In this document: piece after piece, positions 8,181-16,795 of the stretch
How positions within the stretch are numbered: the stretch's first letter is position 1
Layout: each line of letters begins with the position of its first letter
Origin: JALYLC01 sp035696365
GTDB taxonomy: Bacteria > Actinomycetota > Thermoleophilia > Gaiellales > JALYLC01
Direction: 5' to 3'
DNA length: 64,000 bases
Assembly (NCBI GenBank): GCA_035696365.1
Contig: DASRQS010000055.1
Span: 1 to 64,000 of the forward strand
Position numbers and translations under genes: made by a program
The notes under the pieces: generated by a model
The model's database searches: none
What the model saw: the letters and a program-made list of their open reading frames with translations, nothing else
What the model was told of the DNA's origin: nothing

Positions 8181-9835
8181 CTCATAGCGGAACGCGCTGC
8201 CCGCGCACGGCCGGCAAGACGTGCCCGGCGTACGTGCCGATCGTCCGCACGATAGGCCGGCGTCGCTGCGGCTTTCCCTCTCGTGGCGAGCGCTCATCCT
8301 CTCCCTCGAGTGGTACCGCTTAGGTACCGCTCAGGGTGTCAGCGATTGGCAACGCTGGGCGAGTTCCTGAACCGTGAACCCGCGCTCGACGCGGGTGGCG
8401 CGGATGAGCTCGGCGATGCACGACGGCTTGCGATCAGCTCCCTTGTCGGGGAGTCGGCGCTTGCTGTGGTTGGTGCCGGCTCCCTGGCCCCACTGCGGCC
8501 TGACTTCGACCCCTATCCCTCGCGGAGATCGCCAAGGGCATGTAGAAGCGAGAGACTCTAGACAGATTTGGCTCCCCTAGGGCTGGCTTTCTTCCTGCAT
8601 AGCAGGTGGGTTTCTGCCCGCCGGCTTGTATAGCAGCGTGCCGCCGTGCCGAGGGGTGACAGCGGACGCGTCGAGGGGTGAACGAGGGGCGGTCAGCTCC
8701 GTTTCGCCCCTCGCGGTGAACCAGTCTGACCTCAGATCGGAGGGAACGGGCATGGCATGAACGTCCGCAGGCATCCGTCGAGACGCTCCGCCCTCGGGTG
8801 GCTTGGGTCGAGACAGGCTCTGCACGGTCTGGCCCCTATCCCTCGCTGGGACTCAACTGCAGGAGAAGCGTGAAGGAGGCTCTAGAGGGATTTCACCCCG
8901 AAGGTACGCCCCTCAGCTGTCCCCTGTCCTGGCCTGTACGTATGGCTCAGAGCCGTAGCGCCTGAACAAGGCGAGAAGGCATAGCCGTACCCCAACCCAC
9001 TGGGGTACAGGTTGTACCAATCGCCTGATCTGAGGCTGATCGCCTGCCAGGCTTCACTAGAACTGCCCAGCCAGTCTTAAGCCCAGGCTCTCAGTCGATT
9101 GAGAGCCCAAGCTTAGCGTTCAGCGAACTACGCATTTCTGAGCATCGGAAAAGTGATAGCCGCATACGAAGATGCCGCGATCATTGCCGTACTTCGCGGG
9201 ATGAGTACAGCGAGATCCCGTTCCGCTACAACCTACTGCTGCCAGCATCTAAAATTACCCATCTTGGGATGGAGTTCCATGACGGTGGCTTTATATCCAG
9301 CCGGTGTTACCTTGGTGACAAAGCTATTCATTGTTCTCCCTATAGTCGTGAGTCCACGTGCGGTCGGGACACACGCTACCCCATGCGACCATCCTTGACT
9401 AGGGGTGGGTGTGTCACCCGGCTGGCTCTCATCATTGTAGGAGAAATTGCCCACCAATAATTCAATCACTCAGTGGTGAACTTGAGCATATGTTGAGATC
9501 AAGTGATCGCTGCGGGGCCCTTAGGAGCCGTCGTCCGGCCAGCCCCTACCCAGGGATCAGTCCGCGGCGTTCGGAAGCCGACTCGCTTGGTCAGGGGTCA
9601 ACGAGCACTTGAACGAGCGCCGCTACGAGGTGGGCTAGCAGGTCGAGCATCAGTCCTCGGTGCGGAGCCGATCCGCTTCCTCAGGGGTCGGCTCTCTACG
9701 CTTGTCCACCGCTTCTCGCATTGCTTGGAGCACTCGATTCGCTACTTGAGAGGCCACTCCTCAGCCAGAGGGCCGCTTCCGCTACGTCAGGGAGTCGGCC
9801 TTCTGAGTTCTGGTGCTGCTGCAGAGACTGGCTCG
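8181..9835. other. 1.65 kb region without a supportable gene
   Basis: Base composition drops in places (about 9050-9480 is clearly less GC-rich than its neighbours) and no frame looks like a conserved protein. Short repeats are visible: GGTACCGCT occurs twice at 8311-8331, and two imperfect copies of a 39-42 base unit lie at 9558-9599 and 9651-9689. A minus-strand reading ending at 8331 contains the helix-turn-helix-like IAELIRATRVERGFTVQELA but has no start codon and no completion, so it may be a relic. The region looks like a decayed accessory segment. Confidence 0.5.
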
Positions 9836-10132
9836 ATGATGAAATTCTCGGTGGTCGCAATGCTCGCGGTTCTCTCGCTCCCTGTCGCCGCTCAGGCGAA
9901 GGTCTTCCCAGATCCGGCAGGGGACGTGAAGATCCGCTCTCTGGACATTCGCAAGGTCGATGCGTTCGTGGCCGGAGGCGGGGTCAGCATCAAGATCATC
10001 CTGGCGACCAGCACCCAGGACAACGCTTTTTACGGCGCGTACGTGTCCTGCGGTAAGAAGCTGTGGCAGATCGCGGCCAAGCGCGCGCAGGGAGAGACGT
10101 TCTACGTCCTCTTCCAGACGATCTGCGGGTGA
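9836..10132 (+). CDS. Small secreted protein
   Basis: ATG 9836 (or 9839) encodes 98 residues with a clear signal peptide: MMK, a hydrophobic core FSVVAMLAVLSLPVAA and a likely cleavage after AQA at about residue 21. The mature part starts KVFPDPAGDVKIRSLDIRKVDA, a layout I associate with secreted actinobacterial proteins of unknown function, and has two Cys (about residues 70 and 97). Its last codons and TGA overlap the 3' end of a tRNA-like relic on the other strand, so the C-terminus may have been replaced or cut by a recombination event there. Confidence 0.55.
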   Translation: MMKFSVVAMLAVLSLPVAAQAKVFPDPAGDVKIRSLDIRKVDAFVAGGGVSIKIILATSTQDNAFYGAYVSCGKKLWQIAAKRAQGETFYVLFQTICG

Positions 10133-10203
10133 GAGGCGGGATTCGAACCCGCGACCTGCGCCTGCTCTTCCGCGGGCTATCTACTCATCTGAGCCACTCT
10201 TAC
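10128..10203 (-). pseudogene. tRNA-like sequence, probably a tRNA relic
   Basis: On the minus strand 76 bases have tRNA spacing. The acceptor halves GTAAGAG and CTCTCAC pair at six of seven positions. The T arm GCGGG TTCGAAT CCCGC is perfect, and the D arm begins GCT and ends AGC. The anticodon arm (centred near 10160) does not form a five-pair stem, so no anticodon can be assigned. This fits a decayed or rearranged tRNA. It overlaps the stop of the secreted-protein gene. Confidence 0.55.
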
Positions 10204-10481
10204 CCTTGGCTCAAATCTAGTAGCGCAAACTCGAGGCGAATTCTCGTCGACGAGCGGTAGGTTCATAGACACCCGTCCCATCAAGTAATTGGTTCAACCA
10301 TGCGGCTTGCTTGATGGTTAGGTGCTGCGCGTCGGGGTAGTACCGTGCACGCTGCTGTTGATGCCGGGGGTCGAGAACTGATGCATCCGGCAGCGTGCCG
10401 GCCAAGTCTCCGTTCGGAGGCATGCTTGCCCAGAGACCTGTGAGCGTGTCTCTGCTTAGGCTTGGCCGCGGAGCTGGGCGG

Positions 10482-10552
10482 GGCGACGTGGCCGAGAGGC
10501 GAGGCAACGGCTTGCAAAGCCGTTTACAGCGATTCAAATCCGCTCGTCGCGT
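10482..10552 (+). tRNA. tRNA-Cys (anticodon GCA), with two imperfect pairs
   Basis: Cloverleaf: acceptor GGCGACG with CGTCGCG, D arm GCC...GGC, anticodon stem ACGGC/GCCGT around loop TTGCAAA (anticodon GCA at 10514-10516), and T loop TTCAAAT. The 1-72 pair is G-G and the 53-61 pair is A-C, both unusual for a working tRNA. No CCA is encoded. It may be a divergent but functional tRNA-Cys or a decaying second copy; only the full genome can tell. Confidence 0.75.
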
Positions 10553-10706
10553 TTCCTCGCCGAGCGGCGAGGCCTCGCTGCATCTTGCCCGGGCGGGTGC
10601 GCGAGTCACACGAGAGGCCTCGCCCCCGGAGAACGGTTCGAGCAATCGTTTGCAACCCGTGGTGCGCGGGCGTACGCTCGGGCCACGCGCCAGCCGTGAG
10701 GGAGTT

Positions 10707-11468
10707 ATGGACGCCAGTCGCGCCTTAGCTTTCAGTCGTTCGACGCTCGACCCGCGTGCCTACGTGGGCTTGTTTCGGATCGTCCACTGGTACAACCGTA
10801 CGCACATCAGTCAGCGGCGCCTGCTGACGTGCGGCGAGGGCGTGCGGCTTTCGCCGGTGGCTGCGTTCGCGAATGCTGAGCGGATCTCGCTCGGCGACCG
10901 CACACGGATTGGCGATCACGTGCGCCTCTGGGCCGGCGACCGCGAGGGTCGCATCGTGATCGGCAACGACTGCCTGTTCGCACCGGGTGTATTCGTGACT
11001 GCTTCCGACTACTCGCTCGACCCAGGCTCGACGATCAAGTCGCAGATTACGCGCGAGCGCGATGTACTGATCGGCGACGACGTCTGGATCGGCGCCGGCT
11101 GCATCATCACTGCTGGCGTCGAAATCGGTCACGGTGCCGTCATCGGAGCCGGCTGCGTGGTACGCCAATCGGTACCGGCATGGGCAATCGTGAAAGGCAA
11201 CCCCGCGGGCGTGAGCGCCTCACGCCTGACTTGGGGACACCGAAAACCGAGGGAGGGCGAGACGCAGATGAGCGTTCACGTCGGAGACAGGATCGTCGTC
11301 GAGTTCGAAAGAGCCTCGCAGCCGAGCCGGGCAGGAGTGATCGAGGAGGTGCTCCACGAAGATCCTTCGCGCGTCCGCGTCCGCTGGGAGGACGGGCACA
11401 CCAGCATCCTCGCGCCATCTGCCGGCGTCGCGAGCATCTTTCCTCAGACGACCCGAACCAAGCCATAG
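10707..11468 (+). CDS. Hexapeptide-repeat O-acetyltransferase fused to a DUF1918 domain
   Basis: ATG 10707, preceded by GAGGGAG, gives 253 residues. Residues about 40-180 form a left-handed beta-helix acyltransferase (IGDRTRIGDHVRL-like hexads, DVWIGAGCIITAGVEIGHGA, then IVKGNPAGV), as in maltose/WbbJ-type O-acetyltransferases that modify sugars with acetyl-CoA. From Met 188 (ATG 11268) begins a complete DUF1918 domain: VHVGDRIVVE, GVIEEVLHEDPSRVRVRWEDGH. That Met has its own GGGAGGG ribosome binding site nine bases upstream, so the small domain may also be made alone. The junction looks like a lost stop codon between two formerly separate genes. DUF1918 proteins are small beta-barrels of unknown function. 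Confidence 0.8.
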   Translation: MDASRALAFSRSTLDPRAYVGLFRIVHWYNRTHISQRRLLTCGEGVRLSPVAAFANAERISLGDRTRIGDHVRLWAGDREGRIVIGNDCLFAPGVFVTASDYSLDPGSTIKSQITRERDVLIGDDVWIGAGCIITAGVEIGHGAVIGAGCVVRQSVPAWAIVKGNPAGVSASRLTWGHRKPREGETQMSVHVGDRIVVEFERASQPSRAGVIEEVLHEDPSRVRVRWEDGHTSILAPSAGVASIFPQTTRTKP

Positions 11469-11502
11469 CCGGCGAAACCCGGCGGCCAACATAGGTCCGG
11501 GC

Positions 11503-11718
11503 ATGAGCGCCGACGAGGATGGCACCTGGTATGAACTCTGGCCTGATAGCCGGCAGCCGGTCGCGGCCGAACTCGAGCGCTACCGCGACAAGTCCAAGGC
11601 GAGGGAAGCTGCGCAACTCATGCGCAGCCGCGACACCAGCCTCCAGTACGTCGACATAGTCGCGATCGAGACGCTCGACGGCGAGCATTTGAAGCCGCGC
11701 CCTGTCGACAGCATCTAG
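11503..11718 (+). CDS. Hypothetical small protein, 71 residues
   Basis: ATG 11503 encodes 71 residues, mostly polar and mixed charge (DGTWYELWPDSRQPVAAELE, then SLQYVDIVAIETLDG). It follows the acetyltransferase-DUF1918 gene by 34 bp in the same direction and may be co-transcribed. The Trp/Tyr-rich N-terminus and predicted beta-alpha pattern look protein-like, but I do not recognise the family. Confidence 0.55.
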   Translation: MSADEDGTWYELWPDSRQPVAAELERYRDKSKAREAAQLMRSRDTSLQYVDIVAIETLDGEHLKPRPVDSI

Positions 11719-11827
11719 GCAGACTCGGGAGCGCCGGCCTCGCCAGCCTCCATCCTGAGGAATAGTCTGCGGCTCGATCGAGGTGCGGCGGGTCAGGCGC
11801 GGCTGCCGGCCCGCGACATCCCGTCCG

Positions 11828-12328
11828 CTATGCGACCGCGTGCTCGCGAGAGAGGCGCGTGGCCGCCTTCTCGAGCTTGTCGAGCGCCGCCTTCTCCTGC
11901 TTGAGGTTCTCCTGCAGCAACGGCACCGCGTCCGTCTCGCCTAGCGCCTGGGCCATCGTGATCAGGCCCGTGTAGGCCGCGATTTCGTAGTGCTCGGCGC
12001 GCGCGCCAGAGCCGGTCAGGAACATATCGGTGATCTCCGGCGAGGGCTTCTCCTCGCTCATAAACTCGTCGTGCTCCTCGATGATGCCGTCGATGGCCGG
12101 GCACTTCTCCGCTTTGGCCTTCTCGCCGACGACCTCGAACACGTGCTTGAGGTTGTCGACGTGCTGCTTGGTCTCCTCGAGATGCGACTCGAAGCCCTTC
12201 TGCAGCTCCGCGTCGCTCGCCTCCTTGGCGAGCTTCGGCAGCGTCTTGACGAGCACGTTCTCCGCGTAAAGCAGGTCGCCGAGTTCGTGCAGGAACAGCT
12301 CGCGCGGGTCATCCATCTTGGTCGGCAT
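11828..12328 (-). CDS. DUF892 ferritin-like protein (YciE/YciF family)
   Basis: ATG 12328, with AGGAGGG upstream, encodes 166 residues. The sequence starts MDDPRELFLHELGDLLYAENVL, typical of DUF892 proteins. It continues as a four-helix bundle with conserved Glu and His positions (HLEETKQHVDNLKHVFE; ARAEHYEIAAYTGLI; LLQENLKQEKAALDKLEK). Such proteins bind di-iron in a ferritin-like fold and are linked to stress responses. Monocistronic, on the strand opposite to the preceding gene. Family assignment is firm; the physiological role is not known. Confidence 0.88.
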   Translation of the reverse strand: MPTKMDDPRELFLHELGDLLYAENVLVKTLPKLAKEASDAELQKGFESHLEETKQHVDNLKHVFEVVGEKAKAEKCPAIDGIIEEHDEFMSEEKPSPEITDMFLTGSGARAEHYEIAAYTGLITMAQALGETDAVPLLQENLKQEKAALDKLEKAATRLSREHAVA

Positions 12329-12589
12329 CGAAGCCCTCCTCTGGGGCGTGGGGACAGAATCGAAGCCTTTTTTGCCGCGTCGACGAGAGGCCAAACCTCG
12401 CTCCGAAAAGACGTGCGGGCGCATTCTGTTGCGGCCCGTGGCAGGACGTCCAAGGCGAACCATGACAACCCCCGCCCGCCCGAGGCGCGGTGCCGCGAGG
12501 TGCGGCTGGCGAGAGCCGTTTGACGGATCTAGTCAGCCGTGGGCGAGTCTGGCTGGCACCGCGGCATCGGCAAGGCGCTGCAGGTGTCT

Positions 12590-12868
12590 TCAAACGTGGT
12601 CGTCGTCGGGCGGCTCGAGGCGCTCGAGTAGTTGCGCGAGCAGCTCATAGCTCTCTTCGCCGGCGTACGCGATGTCGAGCTCCTCCGCGTAGCTGCGCAG
12701 CTCGTGATCGAGCACCGCCAGCGGTAGGAGCGTGAACCACTCGCAATGGTAGAGCCACGACTGCCGGAGGTGGCCTCGCGCGGCCGCTGCCTCACCTTGC
12801 TCCTCGAGCCACTTGCGCCGCTGCGCACGATCTGGTGTATCCGCCGCGGGCCCGATAGGCGTCGTCAT
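12590..12868 (-). CDS. Hypothetical acidic protein, 92 residues
   Basis: ATG 12868 encodes 92 residues. After a short disordered start the sequence is strongly helical (RRKWLEEQGEAAAARGHL, PLAVLDHELRSYAEELDIAYAG, LLAQLLERLEPPDDD). Codon position GC pattern fits a real gene. Not recognised. A longer frame to 13042 is open, but its extra residues lack protein-like character. Confidence 0.5.
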   Translation of the reverse strand: MTTPIGPAADTPDRAQRRKWLEEQGEAAAARGHLRQSWLYHCEWFTLLPLAVLDHELRSYAEELDIAYAGEESYELLAQLLERLEPPDDDHV

Positions 12869-13065
12869 CGCCCGAGCGTACAGTCGTGTCCCGGGCGATC
12901 CAAATCCAAGGGCGTCAGCGCATCCGGCACTTGAGGGGGACATCGTCTTTTCGAGAAACGGCAGTAGGTCAGTGCGGCGAGGGCCGATTTCGCGAGTGTG
13001 GGTCTCGCGGGCTCCGGCTGACGGGTACTGGCTTCGCCGCACACGCGTGCGTCGGCTCTTCGTCG

Positions 13066-13572
13066 TCAGCCGCTGTAGGCGCCGGTGCTCGCGACGGCGG
13101 CTGAGCCGGACGATGCGGCGTTGAGGGAGTCGCCGGCCAGCTGATGCACGGCGAAGGCGGCGAAGAGCAGCAGGCCGGAGTCGATCGCGTGCGGGTGGGC
13201 GACCGTGATTTTGACTGGTCGTTTGCCCCAGCCGCTGGCGCTGAGGAGGGCGATGTCGTGGCCGCTCTCGTTGAGCACGTAGCGCTCGCGCATGCTGACC
13301 GGCTGAAGTTTGAGCTCGCGCGTGCCCCAGCGCAGCCAGCCGCCCCGCCTGATGTCTCTCGGCGTGAACTCACCCACTAGCGCGCCGGTCGCATCATCGG
13401 CCTCGATGATGCGCTTCCAGAGTCCGCGGCGGGTGAAGCGCCAGCTACGGCTATCGTCGGCCTGGGCGCTCCCGGTGCGGCCGAACCATCCTTCCAACCG
13501 TACCGTTCCGATTCCGTCGAGACGGTAGGTGCGGCGATTATTCGGAATACGTGTGAGCTCGAGCTCGATCAT
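13066..13572 (-). CDS. Hypothetical protein with beta-rich, LURP/tubby-like pattern
   Basis: ATG 13572 encodes 168 residues. The body alternates short strands (MIELELTRIPNNRRTYRLDGIGTVRLEG, SRSWRFTRRGLWKRIIEADD, GALVGEFTPRD, TRELKLQPV, RERYVLNESGHDIALLS) in a way that resembles tubby C-terminal/LURP-one-like beta barrels. It ends with a hydrophobic helix (DSGLLLFAAFAVHQLAG). The fold suggestion is weak and based on pattern only. It is transcribed in the same direction as, and after, the ABC transporter genes, with a 135 bp gap. Confidence 0.5.
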   Translation of the reverse strand: MIELELTRIPNNRRTYRLDGIGTVRLEGWFGRTGSAQADDSRSWRFTRRGLWKRIIEADDATGALVGEFTPRDIRRGGWLRWGTRELKLQPVSMRERYVLNESGHDIALLSASGWGKRPVKITVAHPHAIDSGLLLFAAFAVHQLAGDSLNAASSGSAAVASTGAYSG

Positions 13573-13707
13573 GGAGTCTCCTTCTGACGGATTCGTGAGC
13601 TGTACCCCTAGAGCACAACGCGGCGACGCGAGCAACGCTCCTGCGGCCAACGGCGCGACGAGCGAGCGCAAGCCCGACGGGCAGCACCTTCTTCCAGACA
13701 GGGCCTC

Positions 13708-14454
13708 TCATGCGATGTCCCGGCGCACGACCAGACGGGTTCCTGCCTGTGTGACCACGAGCGCGTAGCCCGCGAAGAGCAGCCCCGCGATCCAGAACGG
13801 GAGCGTGTCGCCGCTGAGGGGCGGCGCGACGCTGCTCATGGCCGAGGCGGCAGCGCCGGGGAAGAAGCGCCCGATGCCGGACGCGAAGTTCCCTAGCAGG
13901 CTCTCGACGACAAACACCCAGACGAGCGTCGCTGTCACCGCGAAGGTCTGGTTCGTCATGAGAGCGCCGAGCCCGACTCCCATCAACGCGCCGAGTGTTG
14001 TCGCGGCGATCCCGCCCGCGAGCACGACGAGGATGTCGGTGCCGTGCGCGCCGAGGTCGATGTCCCGCTGCGCGAGCCACGGTACGGCGATGGCGAGCGT
14101 GAGCAGTGACGCGACGATTCCGACGGCGACGCCGACGAGGCCAGAGGCCGCCAGCTTCGCGGCGACCATGCGCTTGCGGTCGGGTGTGATGAGCAGCGTG
14201 GAGGTGACTGTGTTGTGGCGGAACTCCCCGGCCATCATGAGGATCCCGATGATGAGCATCAGAACCGCGCCCGACGAGGCCGCTGCCATGACGTTGCGGA
14301 ACCCTTCAGTGGTCTCGATTCCGGGACTTCCCGCGCCGCCGTGCATCGAGATCGCGATGCTCACCGGGACGAACGCCAGCGTTGCCGCGACCGTCCACCA
14401 GAACGATCGGAGGGTGCGGAGCTTCATGAGCTCCGCGCGGATGAGCGTGTTCAC
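13708..14454 (-). CDS. ABC-2 type transporter permease
   Basis: A 248-residue membrane protein with six hydrophobic segments, starting MNTLIRAELMKLRTLRSFWW, the usual N-terminus of ABC-2 permeases. The loop GEFRHNTVTSTLLITPDRKRMVAAK after the second helix is a family hallmark. Its ATG overlaps the stop of the ATPase gene by four bases. Likely exports a small molecule, drug or lipid with the ATPase encoded upstream. The divergent histidine kinase/response regulator pair at 15536-17448 is a probable regulator. Confidence 0.88.
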   Translation of the reverse strand: MNTLIRAELMKLRTLRSFWWTVAATLAFVPVSIAISMHGGAGSPGIETTEGFRNVMAAASSGAVLMLIIGILMMAGEFRHNTVTSTLLITPDRKRMVAAKLAASGLVGVAVGIVASLLTLAIAVPWLAQRDIDLGAHGTDILVVLAGGIAATTLGALMGVGLGALMTNQTFAVTATLVWVFVVESLLGNFASGIGRFFPGAAASAMSSVAPPLSGDTLPFWIAGLLFAGYALVVTQAGTRLVVRRDIA

Positions 14455-15350
14455 GCGACGACTCCTTCAGGGGTTGTGAGCTCGAGGAAGAGCTGCTCGA
14501 GATCGAAGTGCTCGTGCGCCATCTCGTAGATGACGGCGTTGACGCCGGCGGCCGTGAGGCCGACTGCGTCGGTGGTGGTGTCGAAGGCCATGACGACGTC
14601 GCCCGCGACGAGCTCTGCGGCGATGCCCTGTCCGGTGAGTGCCGAGCGCAGCGCTTCGGCTTGGGGAGTCCGCACGCGCACGCCGGTCTGGCGGCGGCGG
14701 GCCAGGTCGGCGAGCGAGGACTGCGTGACGAGGCGCCCGTTCGCGATGATCACCACGTCGTCGACTGTCTGTGCGACCTCGGCCAGCACGTGGCTCGAGA
14801 TCAGCACCGTGCCGCCCGCATCGGCGAACGCGCGCAGGTACTGCCGCAGCCAGTGGACACCTTCGGGGTCGAGACCGTTGGCGGGTTCGTCGAGAATCAG
14901 CACGCGAGGCTCGCCGAGCAGGGCGCCGGCCAGGCCGAGGCGCTGGCGCATGCCGAGCGAGAAGCCTTTGACCCGCCGGTGACCCGCATCGGTGAGATCG
15001 ACTTCACCGAGCACGGCGTCGACGCGGCTGAGAGGGAGCCCTGCGCCGAGAGCGAGTACCCGAAGGTGATCGCGCGCCCGCCGGCCCGGGTGGAACGCGT
15101 CGGCCTCGAGGATCGCGCCGACGTGGCGAAACGGCGCGTCGAGGTCGGCGTAGCGCCTGCCGCCGATCGTGGCCGTGCCGCCGGTCGGCGTCACCAGGCC
15201 GAGCAGCATCCGCAGCGTTGTGGACTTGCCCGCGCCGTTGGGGCCGAGGAAGCCGGTCACGGCTCCCTCGCGCACTGTGAAGCTCAGATCGTTGACGGCG
15301 GCGACGTCGCCGAAGCGTTTGGACAGTCTCTCGATCTCGATTGCAGTCAT
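14451..15350 (-). CDS. ABC transporter ATP-binding protein
   Basis: A 299-residue ATPase. Walker A is GPNGAGKST at about residues 36-44, the signature reads FSLGMRQRLGLAGAL at about 130-144, and Walker B is VLILDEPANGLDP at about 151-163. A switch His follows in ISSHVLAEV. The C-terminal about 80 residues form the accessory domain common in antibiotic-type exporters (CcmA/DrrA-like). It is the first gene of a two-gene operon with the ABC-2 permease. The 185 bp upstream region is shared with the divergent two-component genes. Confidence 0.92.
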   Translation of the reverse strand: MTAIEIERLSKRFGDVAAVNDLSFTVREGAVTGFLGPNGAGKSTTLRMLLGLVTPTGGTATIGGRRYADLDAPFRHVGAILEADAFHPGRRARDHLRVLALGAGLPLSRVDAVLGEVDLTDAGHRRVKGFSLGMRQRLGLAGALLGEPRVLILDEPANGLDPEGVHWLRQYLRAFADAGGTVLISSHVLAEVAQTVDDVVIIANGRLVTQSSLADLARRRQTGVRVRTPQAEALRSALTGQGIAAELVAGDVVMAFDTTTDAVGLTAAGVNAVIYEMAHEHFDLEQLFLELTTPEGVVA

Positions 15351-15535
15351 GGGGGCCTTTCGTTGATGTCGTCCCCATCACTCTGCGGTGACGGCCCTCC
15401 GATTTCGTCGGCCAGATGTCCATTTCTGGCTCCCTCGCGAGTCGCGTCGCCGGTGGGTCGATCTCCTCCTTCCGGTAGAGCTGGATCTGCTGCGCGGGAG
15501 AGGAAACTCCCGGCGTTCTCGGATACGGTCGAACC

Positions 15536-16795
15536 ATGAGAATGCGCGTCCGGCGATTGGCGGCGACGTTCCGACGTCACCCGACGGCGGCGGATGCAGC
15601 ATTTGCCGCTGTGCTTGCCGCGGCGGCCCTGGTGTCCGTGTACGCGACCTTCGAGTTGCTTCGGCAGGACCCCGCGTTCAAGGAGCCCGCGAAACCCGGG
15701 ATTCTCCTCGCGATCCTCGCCGTGATGCTCCCGCTCGCGCTGCGACGGCGCTTTCCGCTCGCGGTCGCTTGCGTTGTGATTGGTGCGTTCGTGATCGGCC
15801 GCCTGGTGATCCATCCCGACATACCCGCCCTCGCAGGCTGGGAAGGCACGATGACCGTGTGGGCGTGCTGGATCGCGCTCTACAGCGCAGTCGTTCACGG
15901 CCGCAAGACACGGCTCACGACGCTCGTCGTCATCCTGCTCGCCGCCGTGCTGCTCGGCGAGGTCGTGCGTGAGGTCTTCTTCTACGGGGGTGGGACCTAT
16001 GGAGGACTGCCCCTCAACGAGGCCGTTCTACTCGCGTACAACGTCGTTTCCATCGCCCTTCCGATCCTGCTCGGTCTGGCAGTCAGGTCGCGTCGGGATC
16101 GCGAGCGCGAGCTCGCTGCACGGACGAGCGAGCTTCAGAGCGAGCGGGAGGAGAACGCCCGCAGCGCGGTGCTCGAGGAGCGAGTGCGGATCGCTCGCGA
16201 GCTGCACGACGTCGTCGCCCACCACGTCAGCGTGATGGGCGTGCAGGCCGGGGCTGCGCGTCGCGTCATGCGGCAGCAGCCGGCCAAGGCTGAGGAGGTT
16301 CTGAGCTCGATCGAGGCCTCCAGCCGGCAGGCCGTGCTCGAGTTGCAGCGGCTGCTCGGCGTTCTCCGCCGTACCGATCAGCCCGACGAGCTGACACCGC
16401 AGCCGGATCTCGCCCAGTTGCCCGAGCTCGTCGCCAATGCCGGGCAGGGCGGGCTGACTGTTGAGCTTTCGATCGAGGGCGAGCCGCGGGCGTTGCCCCG
16501 CACGCTTGAGGTATCCGCGTATCGCGTCATCCAGGAAGCGCTCACCAATGCCCTCAGGCATTCCGGCGGGACGACCGCCACAGTGCGCGTCGACTACCAG
16601 AGGGCCGTGCTCGAGGTCGAGGTGCTCGATGACGGCAGGGGGAACGGGCGGGCCCCGGGCACCGTCGGCGGGCACGGACTCATGGGCATGCGCGAGCGCG
16701 TCGGCCTGCACGGCGGCCACCTGCGCGCTGGGCGCAGACCCGAGGGCGGGTTCGCGGTGCACGCGACATTTCCGCTCAACGGCGGCTCACAGTGA
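15536..16795 (+). CDS. NarL/LiaS-type sensor histidine kinase (HisKA_3)
   Basis: A 419-residue membrane kinase. Five hydrophobic segments lie within residues 20-185, with little extracytoplasmic sequence, as in intramembrane-sensing kinases. A coiled linker follows, then the dimerisation motif ARELHDVVAHHVSVM with phospho-acceptor His 224. The ATPase domain has ALTNALRHS (N box), VLDDGRGNG and GGHGLMGMRERV (G boxes). It overlaps the response regulator gene by four bases. Divergent transcription from the ABC exporter suggests control of that exporter in response to envelope stress or drugs. Confidence 0.92.
   Translation: MRMRVRRLAATFRRHPTAADAAFAAVLAAAALVSVYATFELLRQDPAFKEPAKPGILLAILAVMLPLALRRRFPLAVACVVIGAFVIGRLVIHPDIPALAGWEGTMTVWACWIALYSAVVHGRKTRLTTLVVILLAAVLLGEVVREVFFYGGGTYGGLPLNEAVLLAYNVVSIALPILLGLAVRSRRDRERELAARTSELQSEREENARSAVLEERVRIARELHDVVAHHVSVMGVQAGAARRVMRQQPAKAEEVLSSIEASSRQAVLELQRLLGVLRRTDQPDELTPQPDLAQLPELVANAGQGGLTVELSIEGEPRALPRTLEVSAYRVIQEALTNALRHSGGTTATVRVDYQRAVLEVEVLDDGRGNGRAPGTVGGHGLMGMRERVGLHGGHLRAGRRPEGGFAVHATFPLNGGSQ

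Noticed and set aside
8577..8825. Minus-strand 82-residue frame
   Set aside because: Pro/Arg/Ser-rich, no ribosome binding site, no recognisable domain, in a region with other signs of decay.
9153..9469. Overlapping 60-80 residue frames on both strands in the less GC-rich segment
   Set aside because: Composition and lack of start signals suggest chance frames; no family resemblance.
10281..10700. Frames on both strands around tRNA-Cys
   Set aside because: They cross the tRNA and show no protein-like pattern; the acetyltransferase starts at 10707.
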